The notes under the pieces are model-generated. The model was not told the DNA's origin, did not search any database, and was given only the letters and a program-made list of their open reading frames with translations. The translations under genes were made by a program, and so were the position numbers. This document shows positions 45,465 through 55,330 of a DNA stretch of 64,000 bases, piece by piece. Position 1 is the stretch's first letter; the number at the start of each line of letters is the position of its first letter. This DNA is from Ensifer sp. IC4062 (GTDB lineage Bacteria; Pseudomonadota; Alphaproteobacteria; Rhizobiales; Rhizobiaceae). Location: contig NZ_JADYVD010000016.1 in assembly GCF_020193575.1 (NCBI RefSeq), positions 62,001 to 126,000 of the forward strand, read 5' to 3'.

Positions 45465-46547
45465 ATGTCGGAAGATCAGGACAAAGACAGCAAGACCGAG
45501 GCGCCATCGGAGAAGAAGCTCTCCGATGCCGCCGACAAGGGTAACGTCCCATTTTCCCGCGAGGTGACGGTGTTCGCCTCGACTCTCGCGATCTACATCT
45601 TCGTCGTCTTCTTTTTGTCCGATGGTGCGGCCAGCGTCGCCGAGGCTCTCAAGGACATCTTCGAGCAGCCGGAAGCCTGGCGGCTGGACACATCGACCGA
45701 CGTCGTCGCGCTGATTTCGCACATCATCCTGAAATCGGCAGCGCTGCTCGTCCCGATCTTCGTGCTGCTCATCATCTTCGGCGTCGGATCGTCGATCTTC
45801 CAGAACCTCCCCCGTCCGGTCCTCGATCGCATTCAGCCGAAGATGGACCGCATATCGCCTGCGGCCGGCTTCAAGCGCATCTATGGCGTGCAGGGATTGG
45901 TCGAATTCGGCAAATCCCTGTTCAAGATCGTCGTCGTTTCGATCATCGTGGTGCTCGTTCTGTGGAACGACTATTTCGCCACGCTCGATCTGATGTTCTC
46001 CGATCCGGTGACGATTTTCACGGTCATGACGTCCGACCTCAAGCAGATCATGATCGTCGTTCTCCTGGCGACGGCGGTGCTTGCGATCGCCGACCTCTTC
46101 TGGACGCGGCATCATTGGTACACGGAACTCATGATGACGAAGCAAGAGGTAAAGGAAGAACTGAAGCAGTCCCAGGGCGACCCGATCGTCAAGTCGCGGT
46201 TGCGCTCGATCCAGCGCGACCGGGCTCGCAAGCGCATGATTTCCTCGGTGCCGCGCGCCACATTGGTGATCGCCAACCCGACGCACTATGCCGTCGCCCT
46301 GCGCTACGTCCGCGAAGAGAACGATGCTCCGGTCGTGGTCGCCATGGGCCAGGACCTGGTCGCGCTCAAGATTCGCGAACTTGCCGAAAAAAACGGCATT
46401 CCGGTCTTCGAGGATCCGCCGCTCGCGCGCTCCATGTTTGCACAAGTCTCGGTGGATAGTGTCATTCCACCGGTGTTTTACAAGGCAGTCGCCGAACTCA
46501 TTCACCGGGTTTATGCAGCTCAGCCGCAACAAAAACGGGTGACGTGA
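45465..46547 (+). CDS. flhB: Flagellar export switch protein FlhB
   Basis: 360 aa. N-terminal [21 protein letters not shown] (KTE..S.KK.. family opening), four membrane helices, and the C-terminal autocleavage motif NPTH at 271-274, which changes export from rod/hook to filament substrates. I start at 45465 with GGGGGC upstream. A 167-base gap without recognised features separates it from fliG. Confidence 0.97.
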   Translation: MSEDQDKDSKTEAPSEKKLSDAADKGNVPFSREVTVFASTLAIYIFVVFFLSDGAASVAEALKDIFEQPEAWRLDTSTDVVALISHIILKSAALLVPIFVLLIIFGVGSSIFQNLPRPVLDRIQPKMDRISPAAGFKRIYGVQGLVEFGKSLFKIVVVSIIVVLVLWNDYFATLDLMFSDPVTIFTVMTSDLKQIMIVVLLATAVLAIADLFWTRHHWYTELMMTKQEVKEELKQSQGDPIVKSRLRSIQRDRARKRMISSVPRATLVIANPTHYAVALRYVREENDAPVVVAMGQDLVALKIRELAEKNGIPVFEDPPLARSMFAQVSVDSVIPPVFYKAVAELIHRVYAAQPQQKRVT

Positions 46548-46993
46548 CCTCGATGAAAAAGTGCGAATTCTCCGAAAAACGCGAACAGATAGTGGCGGAA
46601 GCAATCCGTCCGGTGGCGACGGAACTGCGTCTGATCGACGCTGCGGACTTCATCGCGCTCCTACGATTCGAGTCTCATGCGAGCCTCGCCGACCTAGTGG
46701 AGTCTGCTGCCGAGCTCTACTTCCTCCCCGGCACGGTGAATTTCGGTCTCGGCGGCAACTACAATCTGGATTGGGACAGCAACCCCGAAATCGTCCTCGA
46801 CCTTGAACTGAAGCCGCGTGGCGTTACGGTCTATGCGCGGCTAACGCTCGGCAATGACACCGCAGGGGTCGAGATCAGCCATATCAGCTTCCAGCATCCC
46901 TCCGAAGATCCGGACGAAAACACCGTTTTCCTCGCGAAAAGCCTGGAAGAGGCGAAATTCGTCAAATCCTACGCCCTTCCCTTGGCGAGCTAA
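46544..46993 (+). CDS. Conserved unknown protein coupled to flhB
   Basis: 149 aa, soluble, mixed alpha/beta with no signal or membrane segment. The middle has an aromatic/Gly-rich strand pair ([20 protein letters not shown], about 67-86) and FYARL-like strands after it. The GTG at 46544 overlaps the flhB stop by four bases, like many genes here; an ATG at 46553 is an alternative. I do not recognise a family. The conserved position between flhB and visR suggests a motility or export role, unproven. Confidence 0.65.
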   Translation: MTSMKKCEFSEKREQIVAEAIRPVATELRLIDAADFIALLRFESHASLADLVESAAELYFLPGTVNFGLGGNYNLDWDSNPEIVLDLELKPRGVTVYARLTLGNDTAGVEISHISFQHPSEDPDENTVFLAKSLEEAKFVKSYALPLAS

Positions 46994-47010
46994 TCGGAAC
47001 AAGGCTTGCG

Positions 47011-47121
47011 CCTCACCCTAAGCTTCTCCCCGCTTGGACGGGAGAGAGGACCGGACTGTCGCCGCGGGGCCCCTTCACCCCGCTTGCGGGGAGAAGGTGG
47101 CCGGCAGGCCGGATGGGGGCG
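47011..47121. repeat. Rhizobial intergenic mosaic-type repeat, copy 1
   Basis: Contains CTTCTCCCCGCTTG and the hairpin CCTTCACCCCGC-TT-GCGGGGAGAAGG (47072-47097), then GGCCGGCAGGCCGGATGGGGGC. This wording is that of the short dispersed repeats of Rhizobium and Sinorhizobium (RIME-like), recognised from memory. It separates the plus-strand flhB operon from visR on the minus strand and may stop transcription from both. Confidence 0.65.
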
Positions 47122-47141
47122 AATTCGATGAAAGCTGCGCG

Positions 47142-47885
47142 CTAGCTGATATAGCCGAGGCGTATGGCCTTGGCGATCGCCTGGATGCGGTTGACGGAAT
47201 CGAGCTTCGTCGTTGCCGCCCCGAGATAGGCGTTCACCGTGTGCACGGAGAGGCCCATCTTTTCGGCGATTTCCTCGCTGATGTGCCCGTCGCCGGCCAT
47301 CTGCAGGCAGGCGATCTCGCGGTCGCTGAGCGCTTCCGCCTGAACCAGCCGCCTTTCGTCTGCCGCAAGCAAATCCGTCATGATGTGGCAGCTGTGCGCG
47401 TGCAGATCGATGACCTGCTCGCCCGACGCATCGATATAGCTGCCGGTGAAAACGACATAGCCGTTGCCTTGGGCGCCGAGCCGGACCGGAAAGGCGATCC
47501 CGGAATAGGCGAGTTTTCGTCCCGCCAGCCGCTGCGCGAACGGGCGGAAATCGGCGGCTTCGGCGGCCTGGTGCTCACCCAGACCATCCCACAGAACCGG
47601 CAGCACAGAACGATCTAGATGTGCGAGCAGTTCTTCGCCATAGACGCCGATGAGGTCGCGGGCGTTCACCTCGCACGCAGTGCCCCAATTGTGAAGCACG
47701 CAGGTTAGCTTGCGCGCCGCAGGCGTGCCTCTGCCGTTGACGCGCAGGACAGCGAAATTCTTCGCGTTGATCTGCCGCTGCAGCGACTGCAGCCGCGTCA
47801 CCAGCGTCGCCGCACGAGCAGCTCTCCCATTCCGGCCCAGTCGGCCATCGTCTACGGGGCGACCGCCTGTGACGAAATGAACCAT
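47142..47885 (-). CDS. visR: LuxR-type motility master regulator VisR
   Basis: 247 aa. C-terminal LuxR helix-turn-helix (EALSDREIACLQMAGDGHISEEIAEKMGLSVHTVNAYLGAATTKLDSVNR, about 185-235). The N-terminal domain is of the autoinducer-domain/GAF-like type, with FPVRLGAQGNGYVVFTGS. In S. meliloti VisN and VisR work as a heterodimer at the top of the flagellar hierarchy and turn on rem. It lies 12 bases after visN in the same direction. Confidence 0.93.
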   Translation of the reverse strand: MVHFVTGGRPVDDGRLGRNGRAARAATLVTRLQSLQRQINAKNFAVLRVNGRGTPAARKLTCVLHNWGTACEVNARDLIGVYGEELLAHLDRSVLPVLWDGLGEHQAAEAADFRPFAQRLAGRKLAYSGIAFPVRLGAQGNGYVVFTGSYIDASGEQVIDLHAHSCHIMTDLLAADERRLVQAEALSDREIACLQMAGDGHISEEIAEKMGLSVHTVNAYLGAATTKLDSVNRIQAIAKAIRLGYIS

Positions 47886-47897
47886 CTGTGCCCTCCT

Positions 47898-48635
47898 CTA
47901 AACCAGATTGTTGCGAACGGCGTGGGCGATCGCTTCCGACCGCGTTCGCGTTGCCGTCTTGCGCATCACGCTGGTGATGTAGTTGTTGATGGTGTTGCGG
48001 GATATTCCGAGAATGACGGCGATCTCCTCACTCGTCTTGCCTTCTGCGATCCAGAACAGGCATTCGATTTCGCGGTCGGTCAACTCGCATTCGCGCTCAT
48101 GCCGTGCATCGACGCTGGTCTTGAGGCTCGCGACATAGGCGGCAAGCAGCGCGATATCGCGCAAGCCCTCCTGCGACAGGATCACGTCCGCGGGGAACAG
48201 GAGCATCAGCGAGAACCGCGCGCGTCCGACGTTGAAAACGATGGCGCAATATTCCCTGCTGACCCCGCGAGGCAGGTCTATATCGTCCGGCATCGTGTGA
48301 AAGTACGGCTGCAGGACCGTGAGGCACTTCTCCAGTTCGGTCGTCTTGGCGTTCAGGCCCACGACGATTCCCGCCAGCCGCCGCACGAGGTCAAACGGCC
48401 AATCGGAGCAGACGACGCTATCAAGCACGTCGTCCTGGGAAAGCTCATGGCGCGCGAGCAGATAGTGGGTCGCACCAACATAATCCGTCAGTGCTGCAAG
48501 TGCGTTTGCGACCCCCCCGCGCTCGGCGGTTTCAGCGAGTCGCCGGATTAATTGTTCCCTTGAAATTCCCCGGCCGCGCCTATGCGCCGCCGCCGTCTGC
48601 AAGGGCCAGACGGCCCCTGCCTGCGAAATGTCCAT
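47898..48635 (-). CDS. visN: LuxR-type motility master regulator VisN
   Basis: 245 aa. C-terminal LuxR HTH (CELTDREIECLFWIAEGKTSEEIAVILGISRNTINNYITSVMRKT, about 183-228). The N-terminal sensory domain is similar in plan to VisR. First gene of visN-visR and the global activator of motility in this genus. Upstream is the longest non-coding stretch in the window, fitting heavy regulation. Confidence 0.93.
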   Translation of the reverse strand: MDISQAGAVWPLQTAAAHRRGRGISREQLIRRLAETAERGGVANALAALTDYVGATHYLLARHELSQDDVLDSVVCSDWPFDLVRRLAGIVVGLNAKTTELEKCLTVLQPYFHTMPDDIDLPRGVSREYCAIVFNVGRARFSLMLLFPADVILSQEGLRDIALLAAYVASLKTSVDARHERECELTDREIECLFWIAEGKTSEEIAVILGISRNTINNYITSVMRKTATRTRSEAIAHAVRNNLV

Positions 48636-49495
48636 AACTTCAGCCCCCGTGCCGAATTCGACGCCCTGGACATGCGCTTGTTATCGCCGCCGACAGCCCG
48701 GCCGGACCCGATATTCACCGCCATCCGCAAATCAGGACGCGAATCAGTTCCTAAACTGTACATCGCGTCCGCGGAAAAACCACTGGCGCCATCCGGGCGT
48801 TTACTACGGCACTGGCCGATCAAATCCGTTGCGCGCACCTGCCCCGCGACTGATCAGGCACAGACGGGGGCCGAAAGGCGTCTATGGATATACCACATTG
48901 ATATCCAATATTTTTTTGTGCAATTGCGTTACCTCGACAAGTGACGAAGACGTGTCTTAGCCCGGATTCCCGCACGATTTTCTGGGCGCGCAGACCTGTT
49001 TTTTCGTCCGAACACTCTCAACGGATTAAAACTGGAACTTACTTTACGGTGATGTCTGTTGCCGAAATGCATCAATTCTGGCGCAGTCTGAGCCCCGGAG
49101 CTTAATGAATAGAAAACCACCAATTTTCCGCTCTATTTGGAATCTCCGAAACTATATTTGGAGAAAACTCAGAATTGAACATGGAGATCATCAGTAGATG
49201 CACCGCTGGCAGGCGCACCGATCGCGGCCTCGGAATCTATAAAGGTTGCTTTATTGTTAATTTCATGCCGAACGTCGCGGCTGAGACTCCGTTGGCGGCA
49301 GCGGATTCTTGATGCCGATTCCCGATCCGGTCGTCAATACACGCCGGACTCGGCCAATATTTTGGACAAATGCCACAATTCGCGTTCGGGACCTTTTGGG
49401 GGCGTGATGCGGGGCGGAGCCAATCCGCCGGGACAAAAAATCCCGCCACTCGGGCGGGATTTTCTGCGAACATCTGATGCCTTGCCGAACGGTCG
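48636..49495. promoter_or_regulatory. visN upstream region
   Basis: 860 bases between the visN start and the fliF stop, no convincing gene on either strand. The visN-proximal 250 bases are GC-rich. Then come an AT-rich part (48885-48945, with a run of seven T) and a 7-bp inverted repeat TGGATAT / ATATCCA (48885-48891, 48901-48907). A second AT-rich block is at 49020-49195. The fliF terminator lies at 49437-49463. Confidence 0.6.
49437..49463 (-). terminator. Rho-independent terminator of fliF
   Basis: TCCCGCC / GGCGGGA stem (49441-49447, 49453-49459), 5-base loop, flanked by AAAA and TTTT, 33 bases after the fliF stop. On the minus strand it ends in TTTTTT, a textbook terminator. Confidence 0.9.
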
Positions 49496-51169
49496 TCAGG
49501 CGGCGCGATCGAGGGCCCATTTGCGCAGGATCTTCGCCGCGCGTTCCTCGCTGATCTCCACCATGCGGGCAAGCCGCCGTTCCGGTCCTTCCTTGACGCG
49601 CCGGTTGAAGTTGCCCTCTTCGCCGAGGTTGAGCAGGTCGTCGGTGCTGTCGAAGCCGAAGTCCGCGCCGAAGCCTTCCATGAGGGCGCCCCCAGCACCG
49701 GCACCGACCGGCGAGAAGTCGGGTAGTTCGAGACCGGCGGCCTCGCTTTCCAATTGGCCTGCCTTTCCGCCGAAGCCCATCTGGCGGGCGAGCGGCCGCA
49801 TGCCCATCCAGACAACCAGGAAGGCGACGGCAACGAAAGCAAGCGAGTTGATGATGCCACCGAGATTGCGCGTCAGCATTTCCATGATGCCCGGACCGGC
49901 TACCGGCTGGTCCAACAGTTGAGTCTCGACGAAATCCATCGCGTTCAACGTGACGACGTCACCGCGGTTTGCGTCGACGCCAGCAGCCGACGAGACGATC
50001 TTCTGCATTTCCTGGAGATAGGCGTCGATCTTCGCCTGATCAGCCGGTTCTCCCACCATTGCCGCGAGGCGACCGCGGTTGACGACGACGGCGATCGACA
50101 GCCGTTCGATCGAATAGCTGTTCTTGACGGTGGCGATCGTCTTGCTGTTGATCTCGTAGTTGGTCTGCTCTTCCTTCTTTGCCGCCTCGTCGCTGGACTG
50201 CGGACCGGCGCCGCCGCGCGGTGCGGCCTGGGGCACGTTCTGCTGCACGGTTGCGGCATTGTCCGGCTGCTGCTGGCTGGACTTCTGCTCTTCCTTGGTC
50301 ACGCGGGTCGAGCGCTCGACACGCGACCCCGGGTCGAACACGGTTTCCTGGATCTGCTGCGCATCGGTGTTGAGCGTCGCCGTCACGCTCGTGCGGAAAT
50401 TGTCCATGCCGAGGAATGGTGCGAGCGCATTGTCGATCTTCTTTTCGAGATCCGTCTGGACATTCTGGACGACGCCGAGCGACTGGTTGAGCGCGCTGTT
50501 CGCCGGGTCATCGCCGGAGGCGAGAAGCTGTCCGGTCGAGTCCAGAATGGTGACGTCGTCGACATCGAGCCCCGGTACGGATGATGCCACGAGATGGCGG
50601 ATCGAGGCGGCGGCATTGCGGCCAACCGTTGCGCTCGCGCGAATCATGACAGACGCCGTCGGCGTCTGGTCGGCCTTGCGGAAGCTTCCACGCTCGGGCA
50701 TGACAATGTGCACGCGTGCGGCGGCGATGCCGGAAATCTGCTGAATGGTACGGGCAATTTCGCCCTCAAGCGCACGAACGCGTGTCACTTCCTGCATGAA
50801 GGAGGTGAGGCCTAGCGAGCCGACATTGTCGAAGAGTTCGTAACCGGCATTGGCGCTGCTGGGCAGACCGCGTTCGGCAAGCAAGAGCCGTGCCTTGCCG
50901 GTCATCCCCACCGGAACCTGGATGCTGCCGCCATCGGACCCGACATCGAAATCGATGTTCGCCTCGGCGAGCGCAATGCTGATTTGGGTCACATCGCTGC
51001 GCTCAAGGCCGACATAGAGCGTTTCATAGGAAGGTCTGTTGACGTAGATGCCGGCGGCAAGGACGAAGCCGACCGCGACGATGCCGGCCACGGCGAGCGC
51101 GATCAGCTTGCTTTGCCCCAGATTTCCGAGGTTTTTCGTGAACGTCGAGAATTGATCGAACAGATTCAT
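49496..51169 (-). CDS. fliF: MS-ring protein FliF
   Basis: 557 aa. Two membrane helices (about 23-45 and near 440-460) flank a periplasmic ring-building domain with YETLYVGLERSDVTQI near residue 50 and ERGSFRKADQTPTASVMIRASATVGRNAAASIRHLVASSVPGLDVDDVTI (the RBM3 region, split here). The C-terminal FliG-binding tail (EISEERAAKILRKWALD) is intact. I start at 51169 with GGAAACAGA upstream; the frame runs 14 residues further. Monocistronic between che and visN, with its own promoter element. Confidence 0.96.
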   Translation of the reverse strand: MNLFDQFSTFTKNLGNLGQSKLIALAVAGIVAVGFVLAAGIYVNRPSYETLYVGLERSDVTQISIALAEANIDFDVGSDGGSIQVPVGMTGKARLLLAERGLPSSANAGYELFDNVGSLGLTSFMQEVTRVRALEGEIARTIQQISGIAAARVHIVMPERGSFRKADQTPTASVMIRASATVGRNAAASIRHLVASSVPGLDVDDVTILDSTGQLLASGDDPANSALNQSLGVVQNVQTDLEKKIDNALAPFLGMDNFRTSVTATLNTDAQQIQETVFDPGSRVERSTRVTKEEQKSSQQQPDNAATVQQNVPQAAPRGGAGPQSSDEAAKKEEQTNYEINSKTIATVKNSYSIERLSIAVVVNRGRLAAMVGEPADQAKIDAYLQEMQKIVSSAAGVDANRGDVVTLNAMDFVETQLLDQPVAGPGIMEMLTRNLGGIINSLAFVAVAFLVVWMGMRPLARQMGFGGKAGQLESEAAGLELPDFSPVGAGAGGALMEGFGADFGFDSTDDLLNLGEEGNFNRRVKEGPERRLARMVEISEERAAKILRKWALDRAA

Positions 51170-51313
51170 TCTGTTTCCGCACCCAGTATCGCAAGGCGGC
51201 CAGCCGGTCATCCGGCGAGCGCCCTGCGCAGATCCAACATTTGGGTTCGCTGGGTATCGGCTTGCGCTTCAGCCGATGTCCAATACGCGCGAATCTACCA
51301 GCCCCGGATGAGA

Positions 51314-51346
51314 AGCTAGGCAGCGAAACTTGCGCGAACTTGACGA
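51314..51346 (-). promoter_or_regulatory. Shared flagellar promoter element upstream of fliF
   Basis: Minus strand TCGTCAAGTTCGCGCAAG (51329-51346), 9-base spacer, CTAGCT (51314-51319). It lies 144 bases from the fliF ATG. Confidence 0.65.
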
Positions 51347-51382
51347 AGCGGAGTCGGGTGATCTCGCGTTGGGTATGGCGTG

Positions 51383-51490
51383 GCCCCTCATCCCGCTGCC
51401 GCGATCTTCTCCTCGACAGGAAAAGGGACGATGCCGCAACCTACAGCCCCCTCTCCCCGTCTGCGGGGAGAGGTTGAGGGGCAGTCCGCC
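51383..51490. repeat. Rhizobial intergenic mosaic-type repeat, copy 2
   Basis: Similar in wording to the repeat at 47011-47121 (CCCCTCTCCCCG...CGGGGAGAGG). It contains a perfect 10-bp stem CCTCTCCCCG / CGGGGAGAGG with loop TCTG (51450-51473), 29 bases after the cheT stop, which may also end the che transcript. Confidence 0.6.
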
Positions 51491-51502
51491 GCAGACCCAC
51501 GG

Positions 51503-51895
51503 TCAGAATGCCTCGAAGTCGCCCGAGGCCTTCGTGAGCGGCTGCGAGTGGCCGTGGCGCAGCATGCCACTGCCCAAAGCCTTTTTCATATCGGCAAGCT
51601 TGATCAGGTTGACCGCAGTCGTAACGTCCACGAGCCAGGTATCGGGGATGGATGCCGTGATCGTATCGATAAACTCGGCCAACCCGCGCGTCTTCTGTAC
51701 GGCCAGATCAATGCCCTGAAGCACCATCATCTGCTCGGACTCATCCGCTGCGGCCACACCGCGATCGCCGTAGAGTTGCGGTTCGATGCGCTCTATGAGG
51801 TAGGCGACGTCATGGAGCTCCGTGACGATGCGCATCAGCACACCGGGCAAGGATTCTTCGGCGTGAGGAGTATGGCTTTGATAGTCGATCTGCAT
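51503..51895 (-). CDS. cheT: CheT, small protein at the end of the che operon
   Basis: 130 aa, cytoplasmic, helical. It opens MQIDYQSHTPHAEESLPGVLMRIV and contains MVLQGIDLAVQKTRGLAEFIDTI (about 56-78). The last gene of the Sinorhizobium che operon has been named cheT and linked to chemotactic adaptation and signal termination. The helical plan resembles a short CheZ-like helix pair, but no CheZ signature is seen. It follows cheD by 68 bases. Confidence 0.8.
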   Translation of the reverse strand: MQIDYQSHTPHAEESLPGVLMRIVTELHDVAYLIERIEPQLYGDRGVAAADESEQMMVLQGIDLAVQKTRGLAEFIDTITASIPDTWLVDVTTAVNLIKLADMKKALGSGMLRHGHSQPLTKASGDFEAF

Positions 51896-51963
51896 GGTGT
51901 GTCCTCACGTCGTCTGCGAATTCGGAAAGTGCGTCTCCCTGCCCGCCCATGGGGCGAGCACGA

Positions 51964-52512
51964 TCAGAAGAATTCGATCGAGCTTTCCACCGGCTTCGGC
52001 ACGGATGCGGGGCGCTGGTCCATCTGCATCGCCCGTTGCGCTTCCATGCCGGTCAAAGTGTATTGGCGGGCACGGCCGGAGGATGGCCAATATTCCAGTT
52101 TGCGGCCGTGTTCCCCGCCCGTGCTCTCGCCGACAATACGGATGCCTTCGTCCAGCAGGAACTGGCGCGCAAAGGCGGCATTCTGCTGACCGACGTTCGA
52201 GAACCTTGCAATCGTCTTGGCGCCGCCGAAGATCTTTGCTTCCAATCGATCGCGACGTGCCCCCTGCTTCAGCAGGCCGTTGATCAAGAGTTCCATCAGG
52301 TGCACGCCATAGCGCGTGGCATCGCCGCCGGTTGTCGCGGAGCCGGGCAACAGGAAATGGTTCATGCCGCCGACACCGATCACGGGATCGCGCAGGCAGG
52401 CAGCCACGCAGGAGCCGAGAATGGTCGAAAGAACGATATCCGGATCGTTGACGACCTTGAACTCGCCCTGGATGACGTGTACGCGCCTGCCGGCGGCAGC
52501 TGCGGTCATCAT
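51964..52512 (-). CDS. cheD: Chemoreceptor glutamine deamidase CheD
   Basis: 182 aa. Catalytic Cys in [13 protein letters not shown] (C35) and catalytic His in [10 protein letters not shown] (H52), the CheD arrangement. Deamidates receptor glutamines. Start overlaps the cheY2 stop by four bases. The C-terminal tail (from about 165) is extra compared with short CheD proteins. Confidence 0.95.
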   Translation of the reverse strand: MMTAAAAGRRVHVIQGEFKVVNDPDIVLSTILGSCVAACLRDPVIGVGGMNHFLLPGSATTGGDATRYGVHLMELLINGLLKQGARRDRLEAKIFGGAKTIARFSNVGQQNAAFARQFLLDEGIRIVGESTGGEHGRKLEYWPSSGRARQYTLTGMEAQRAMQMDQRPASVPKPVESSIEFF

Positions 52513-52898
52513 TTCAGTGCCCCGAACACGGCCTCGATTGCAGCCTTCATCTTTTCGATCGTGAACGGCTTGGCGAGAACGTTGTTGGCGCCGAGTGCAG
52601 CAGCCTTCTGCACCAGCGCGCGGTCGCCCTGGGCCGTTAGGATGATGAAGGCCGCCTTCTTCGTCGTCGGGTTCGACCGAACGGCCTGCAGCAGCCCCAG
52701 GCCATCCATCTTCGGCATGTTGAAATCCGAGATAACCAGATGGTGCGGGTTTTGGGCCATGATCTTCATGCCCTGCTCCCCGTCGCCGGCTGCAGTGATC
52801 TGCTTGAAACCAAGCTGCTGCAGGGCGTCGCCGAGCAGCAGGCGGCTCGTGACCTGATCGTCGACGATCAGAACTTTTATTTTTTCGGCGATGGACAT
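52509..52898 (-). CDS. cheY2: Motor-binding response regulator CheY2
   Basis: 129 aa single receiver domain. Acidic pair IVDDQ (about 12-14), phospho-acceptor D58 in [12 protein letters not shown], Thr in LTAQGD, Lys in LAKPF. In S. meliloti CheY2-P slows the motor; phosphate flows back to CheA and on to CheY1. Start overlaps the cheB stop by one base. Confidence 0.95.
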   Translation of the reverse strand: MSIAEKIKVLIVDDQVTSRLLLGDALQQLGFKQITAAGDGEQGMKIMAQNPHHLVISDFNMPKMDGLGLLQAVRSNPTTKKAAFIILTAQGDRALVQKAAALGANNVLAKPFTIEKMKAAIEAVFGALK

Positions 52899-53956
52899 TA
52901 TTCGCTTCCTTCTTTTCGGGCTGCTGCGGTCTTCAGGATCTCCTCCCCGATCGATCCGAGGGGGAGCTGCGTTTCGACAGCACCCAATTCATAGGCAACT
53001 CTCGGCATGCCGTAGACGACACAAGTCTTTTCGTTTTGTCCGAAGGTGCGTGCGCCGGCATGTCGCATCTTGAGGAGACCAGACGCGCCATCGCGACCCA
53101 TTCCGGTCAGGATGACACCGATCGCATTGCGGCCCGCGAGCTCGGCGACCGAGTCGAACAGCACGTCGACCGAGGGGCGATGGCCGTTGACAGGGGCGCG
53201 GTCGACGAGGCGGCAGCAAGGCGCGGCGGCATTGGCCACCTGAAGGTGGCGTTCGCCGCCCGGTGCCAGATAGATCTTGCCGATCTCGAGGCGAGCGCCA
53301 TCGGTCGCCTCCTGCACCGTCGGGGCGCAAAGACGATTGAGCCGCTCCGCAAAGCTCCTGGTGAAAGTATGCGGCATATGCTGCGTGATCACCGTCGGAG
53401 GGCAATTGACCGGGAACTTCTGCAACACGGTTATCAGCGCTTCGACCCCACCGGTCGACGCTCCGATGGCGATGATCTTGCGGCCCGCCCTGTATTCGGA
53501 AGCGGCATTGGCGTTTGCGGCGGCTGGCGCCGCGGCCTTGTTGCCGGTGATCATGTGTTTCCGCTGTGAACGGGCGGCCGCCTTCACCTTGTCGACCAAA
53601 TCGCCAAACGGACTCGGGTCGGCGGGATGCGGCTTGCCGACACAGTCGAACGCACCGATTTCGAGCGCGGCGATCGACGCTTCCGCGCCCTTGTGGGTCA
53701 AGGTCGAGACCATGATGACCGGCATCGGGCGCAGGCGCATGATCTTGTCGAGAAAATCGAGCCCGTTCATGTTCGGCATCTCGATGTCGAGGGTGACGAC
53801 GTCGGGGTCAAGCTGCTTGATCGCCTGGCGGGCCTCGATTGCATCTGCCGCTTGACCGACGACGGTGACGTCCGGGTCCGCATTGAGTACGGCAGTGATC
53901 AGGCCGCGCATGGTGGCCGAGTCATCGACGACGAGAACGCGTGCGGGAACACTCAT
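52898..53956 (-). CDS. cheB: Chemoreceptor methylesterase CheB
   Basis: 352 aa. N-terminal receiver with D57 in [14 protein letters not shown]-terminal methylesterase with the Ser site in [13 protein letters not shown], His site in [14 protein letters not shown], and Asp site in [12 protein letters not shown]. Removes receptor methyl groups. Starts within the cheR stop (4-base overlap). Confidence 0.97.
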   Translation of the reverse strand: MSVPARVLVVDDSATMRGLITAVLNADPDVTVVGQAADAIEARQAIKQLDPDVVTLDIEMPNMNGLDFLDKIMRLRPMPVIMVSTLTHKGAEASIAALEIGAFDCVGKPHPADPSPFGDLVDKVKAAARSQRKHMITGNKAAAPAAANANAASEYRAGRKIIAIGASTGGVEALITVLQKFPVNCPPTVITQHMPHTFTRSFAERLNRLCAPTVQEATDGARLEIGKIYLAPGGERHLQVANAAAPCCRLVDRAPVNGHRPSVDVLFDSVAELAGRNAIGVILTGMGRDGASGLLKMRHAGARTFGQNEKTCVVYGMPRVAYELGAVETQLPLGSIGEEILKTAAARKEGSE

Positions 53957-54861
53957 GCGCGAGCTCCATGAAACTTGCCGGTATGGCGATAGGTCGTGAT
54001 GCCGATATTGTCGAACTTCGACTTGGCATCTCCCGACACGCGCTCCGAATGGCCGATATAAAGATATCCGTTGGTGTTCAGCACACCGGCGAAGCGCGAC
54101 CAGATCTTCATCTGCGTCGGCTCGTCGAAATAGATCACCACGTTACGGCAGAAGATGACGTCGAAGGGCCCCTTTACTGGCCATTGCGCCATGAGGTTCA
54201 GCTCGTTGAAGGTGATCAGCCGCTTGACGCGATCGTCGATCTGCCATTTGAAGCGGCCACCGATGTTGACCTCGCTGAACCATTGCTTGCGCATGGCGGG
54301 GTCGACGGTTTCCAACGCCGTCGCGTCATAGGCGCCGGCCCGGGCGAGCGCCAGGATCTTCGGATCGATGTCCGTCGCGAGAATGCGGAAGTCATAATCC
54401 GCCGCGTTCGGCAGCAGCGACAGAACCGTGAGCGCGATCGAATAAGGCTCCTGACCGTCCGAACACGCAGCCGACCAGATGCGAACGCGTCCACCGTTCT
54501 TCGCGCGGGCGATGAGGTCCGGCAACACGTCCGTCTTCAGGTGCTCGAAATGGTGGTTTTCGCGGAAGAAGCGGGTGAAGTTTGTCGTGAGGTGCGAGAG
54601 CATATCGCGCCGGGCCGCAGCACCAGCCGGCGAAGCGACGAGCTGGCAATAGTCGCGAAAACCCTTGAGACCGAGATTGCGGATGTGCTTCGAAAGCCGC
54701 GAATAGACGAGCGACGCCTTGGATTCATTGAGGTAGATGCCGGCATCGGCATAGATCATCGCAGCGATTTCACCGAGATCGCGGCGCGTCAGCGGATACT
54801 CGCCGCTTGCGAGGCATTCGTCGGGCGACAGTTTCGGTTCGAGAATGGCCTGGGCTCTCAT
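53953..54861 (-). CDS. cheR: Chemoreceptor methyltransferase CheR
   Basis: 302 aa. N-terminal helical domain and C-terminal SAM-binding domain with [21 protein letters not shown] (normally SAxCSxGEEPYS) and [18 protein letters not shown]. Adds methyl groups to receptor glutamates. Overlaps cheW by four bases. Confidence 0.97.
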   Translation of the reverse strand: MRAQAILEPKLSPDECLASGEYPLTRRDLGEIAAMIYADAGIYLNESKASLVYSRLSKHIRNLGLKGFRDYCQLVASPAGAAARRDMLSHLTTNFTRFFRENHHFEHLKTDVLPDLIARAKNGGRVRIWSAACSDGQEPYSIALTVLSLLPNAADYDFRILATDIDPKILALARAGAYDATALETVDPAMRKQWFSEVNIGGRFKWQIDDRVKRLITFNELNLMAQWPVKGPFDVIFCRNVVIYFDEPTQMKIWSRFAGVLNTNGYLYIGHSERVSGDAKSKFDNIGITTYRHTGKFHGARA

Positions 54862-55325
54862 GCCGCCTCCCTTTCCTCGTGGGGGAAAACAGCTTCGAGT
54901 TCGACCAGGCAGATCATCCGGCCTTCGATCGCCAATACGCCTCGGGCAAAGCTCTTCTCGAATTCGGACGAAATGTCCGGCGTCGGCTGGATCTCCTCAT
55001 CCCTGACGGTCAGAATGTCGGACACGGCGTCGACCAGGAGCCCGACCACCTGGTTCTTCACCTGGGCGACGATGATCACATGCCGTACGGTCGGCTCCGC
55101 AGGCTTCATGCCGAGACGCGCGGATAGATCGACGATCGGCAGCACTGCGCCGCGCAGATTGATGACGCCGAGCACATAGGATGGCGCATGCGGCATCGGA
55201 GTAGCCGGTGTCCAGCCGCGAATTTCGCGGACGGCCATAATGTTCACGCAGAATTCCTGATCTCCGACGCGGAAAGCGATGAGCTCCCGCCCGCCAGTAG
55301 TCAGATTTTTTGCGGCATAGGTCAT
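54858..55325 (-). CDS. cheW: Chemotaxis coupling protein CheW
   Basis: 155 aa, one CheW domain: LIAFRVGDQEFCVNIMAVREIRGW near the start and LGVINLRGAVLPIVDLSARLG in the middle. Joins receptors to CheA. It is five bases downstream of cheA. Confidence 0.97.
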   Translation of the reverse strand: MTYAAKNLTTGGRELIAFRVGDQEFCVNIMAVREIRGWTPATPMPHAPSYVLGVINLRGAVLPIVDLSARLGMKPAEPTVRHVIIVAQVKNQVVGLLVDAVSDILTVRDEEIQPTPDISSEFEKSFARGVLAIEGRMICLVELEAVFPHEEREAA

Positions 55326-55330
55326 GAGTA

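Larger units (their letters stand above)
51170..51502. other. Intergenic region between cheT and fliF
   Basis: 333 bases. Near fliF is the shared flagellar promoter element (51314-51346), giving fliF a leader of about 140 bases. Near cheT is a RIME-type repeat (51383-51490). Confidence 0.7.

Noticed and set aside
44428-46604. Minus-strand frames of 324 and 636 codons opposite fliG and flhB
   Set aside because: Mirror of well-supported plus-strand genes; no domain and no ribosome-binding site.
48548-48944. Small frames on both strands upstream of visN
   Set aside because: Mutually overlapping, Arg/Ser-rich and without start signals; treated as regulatory DNA.
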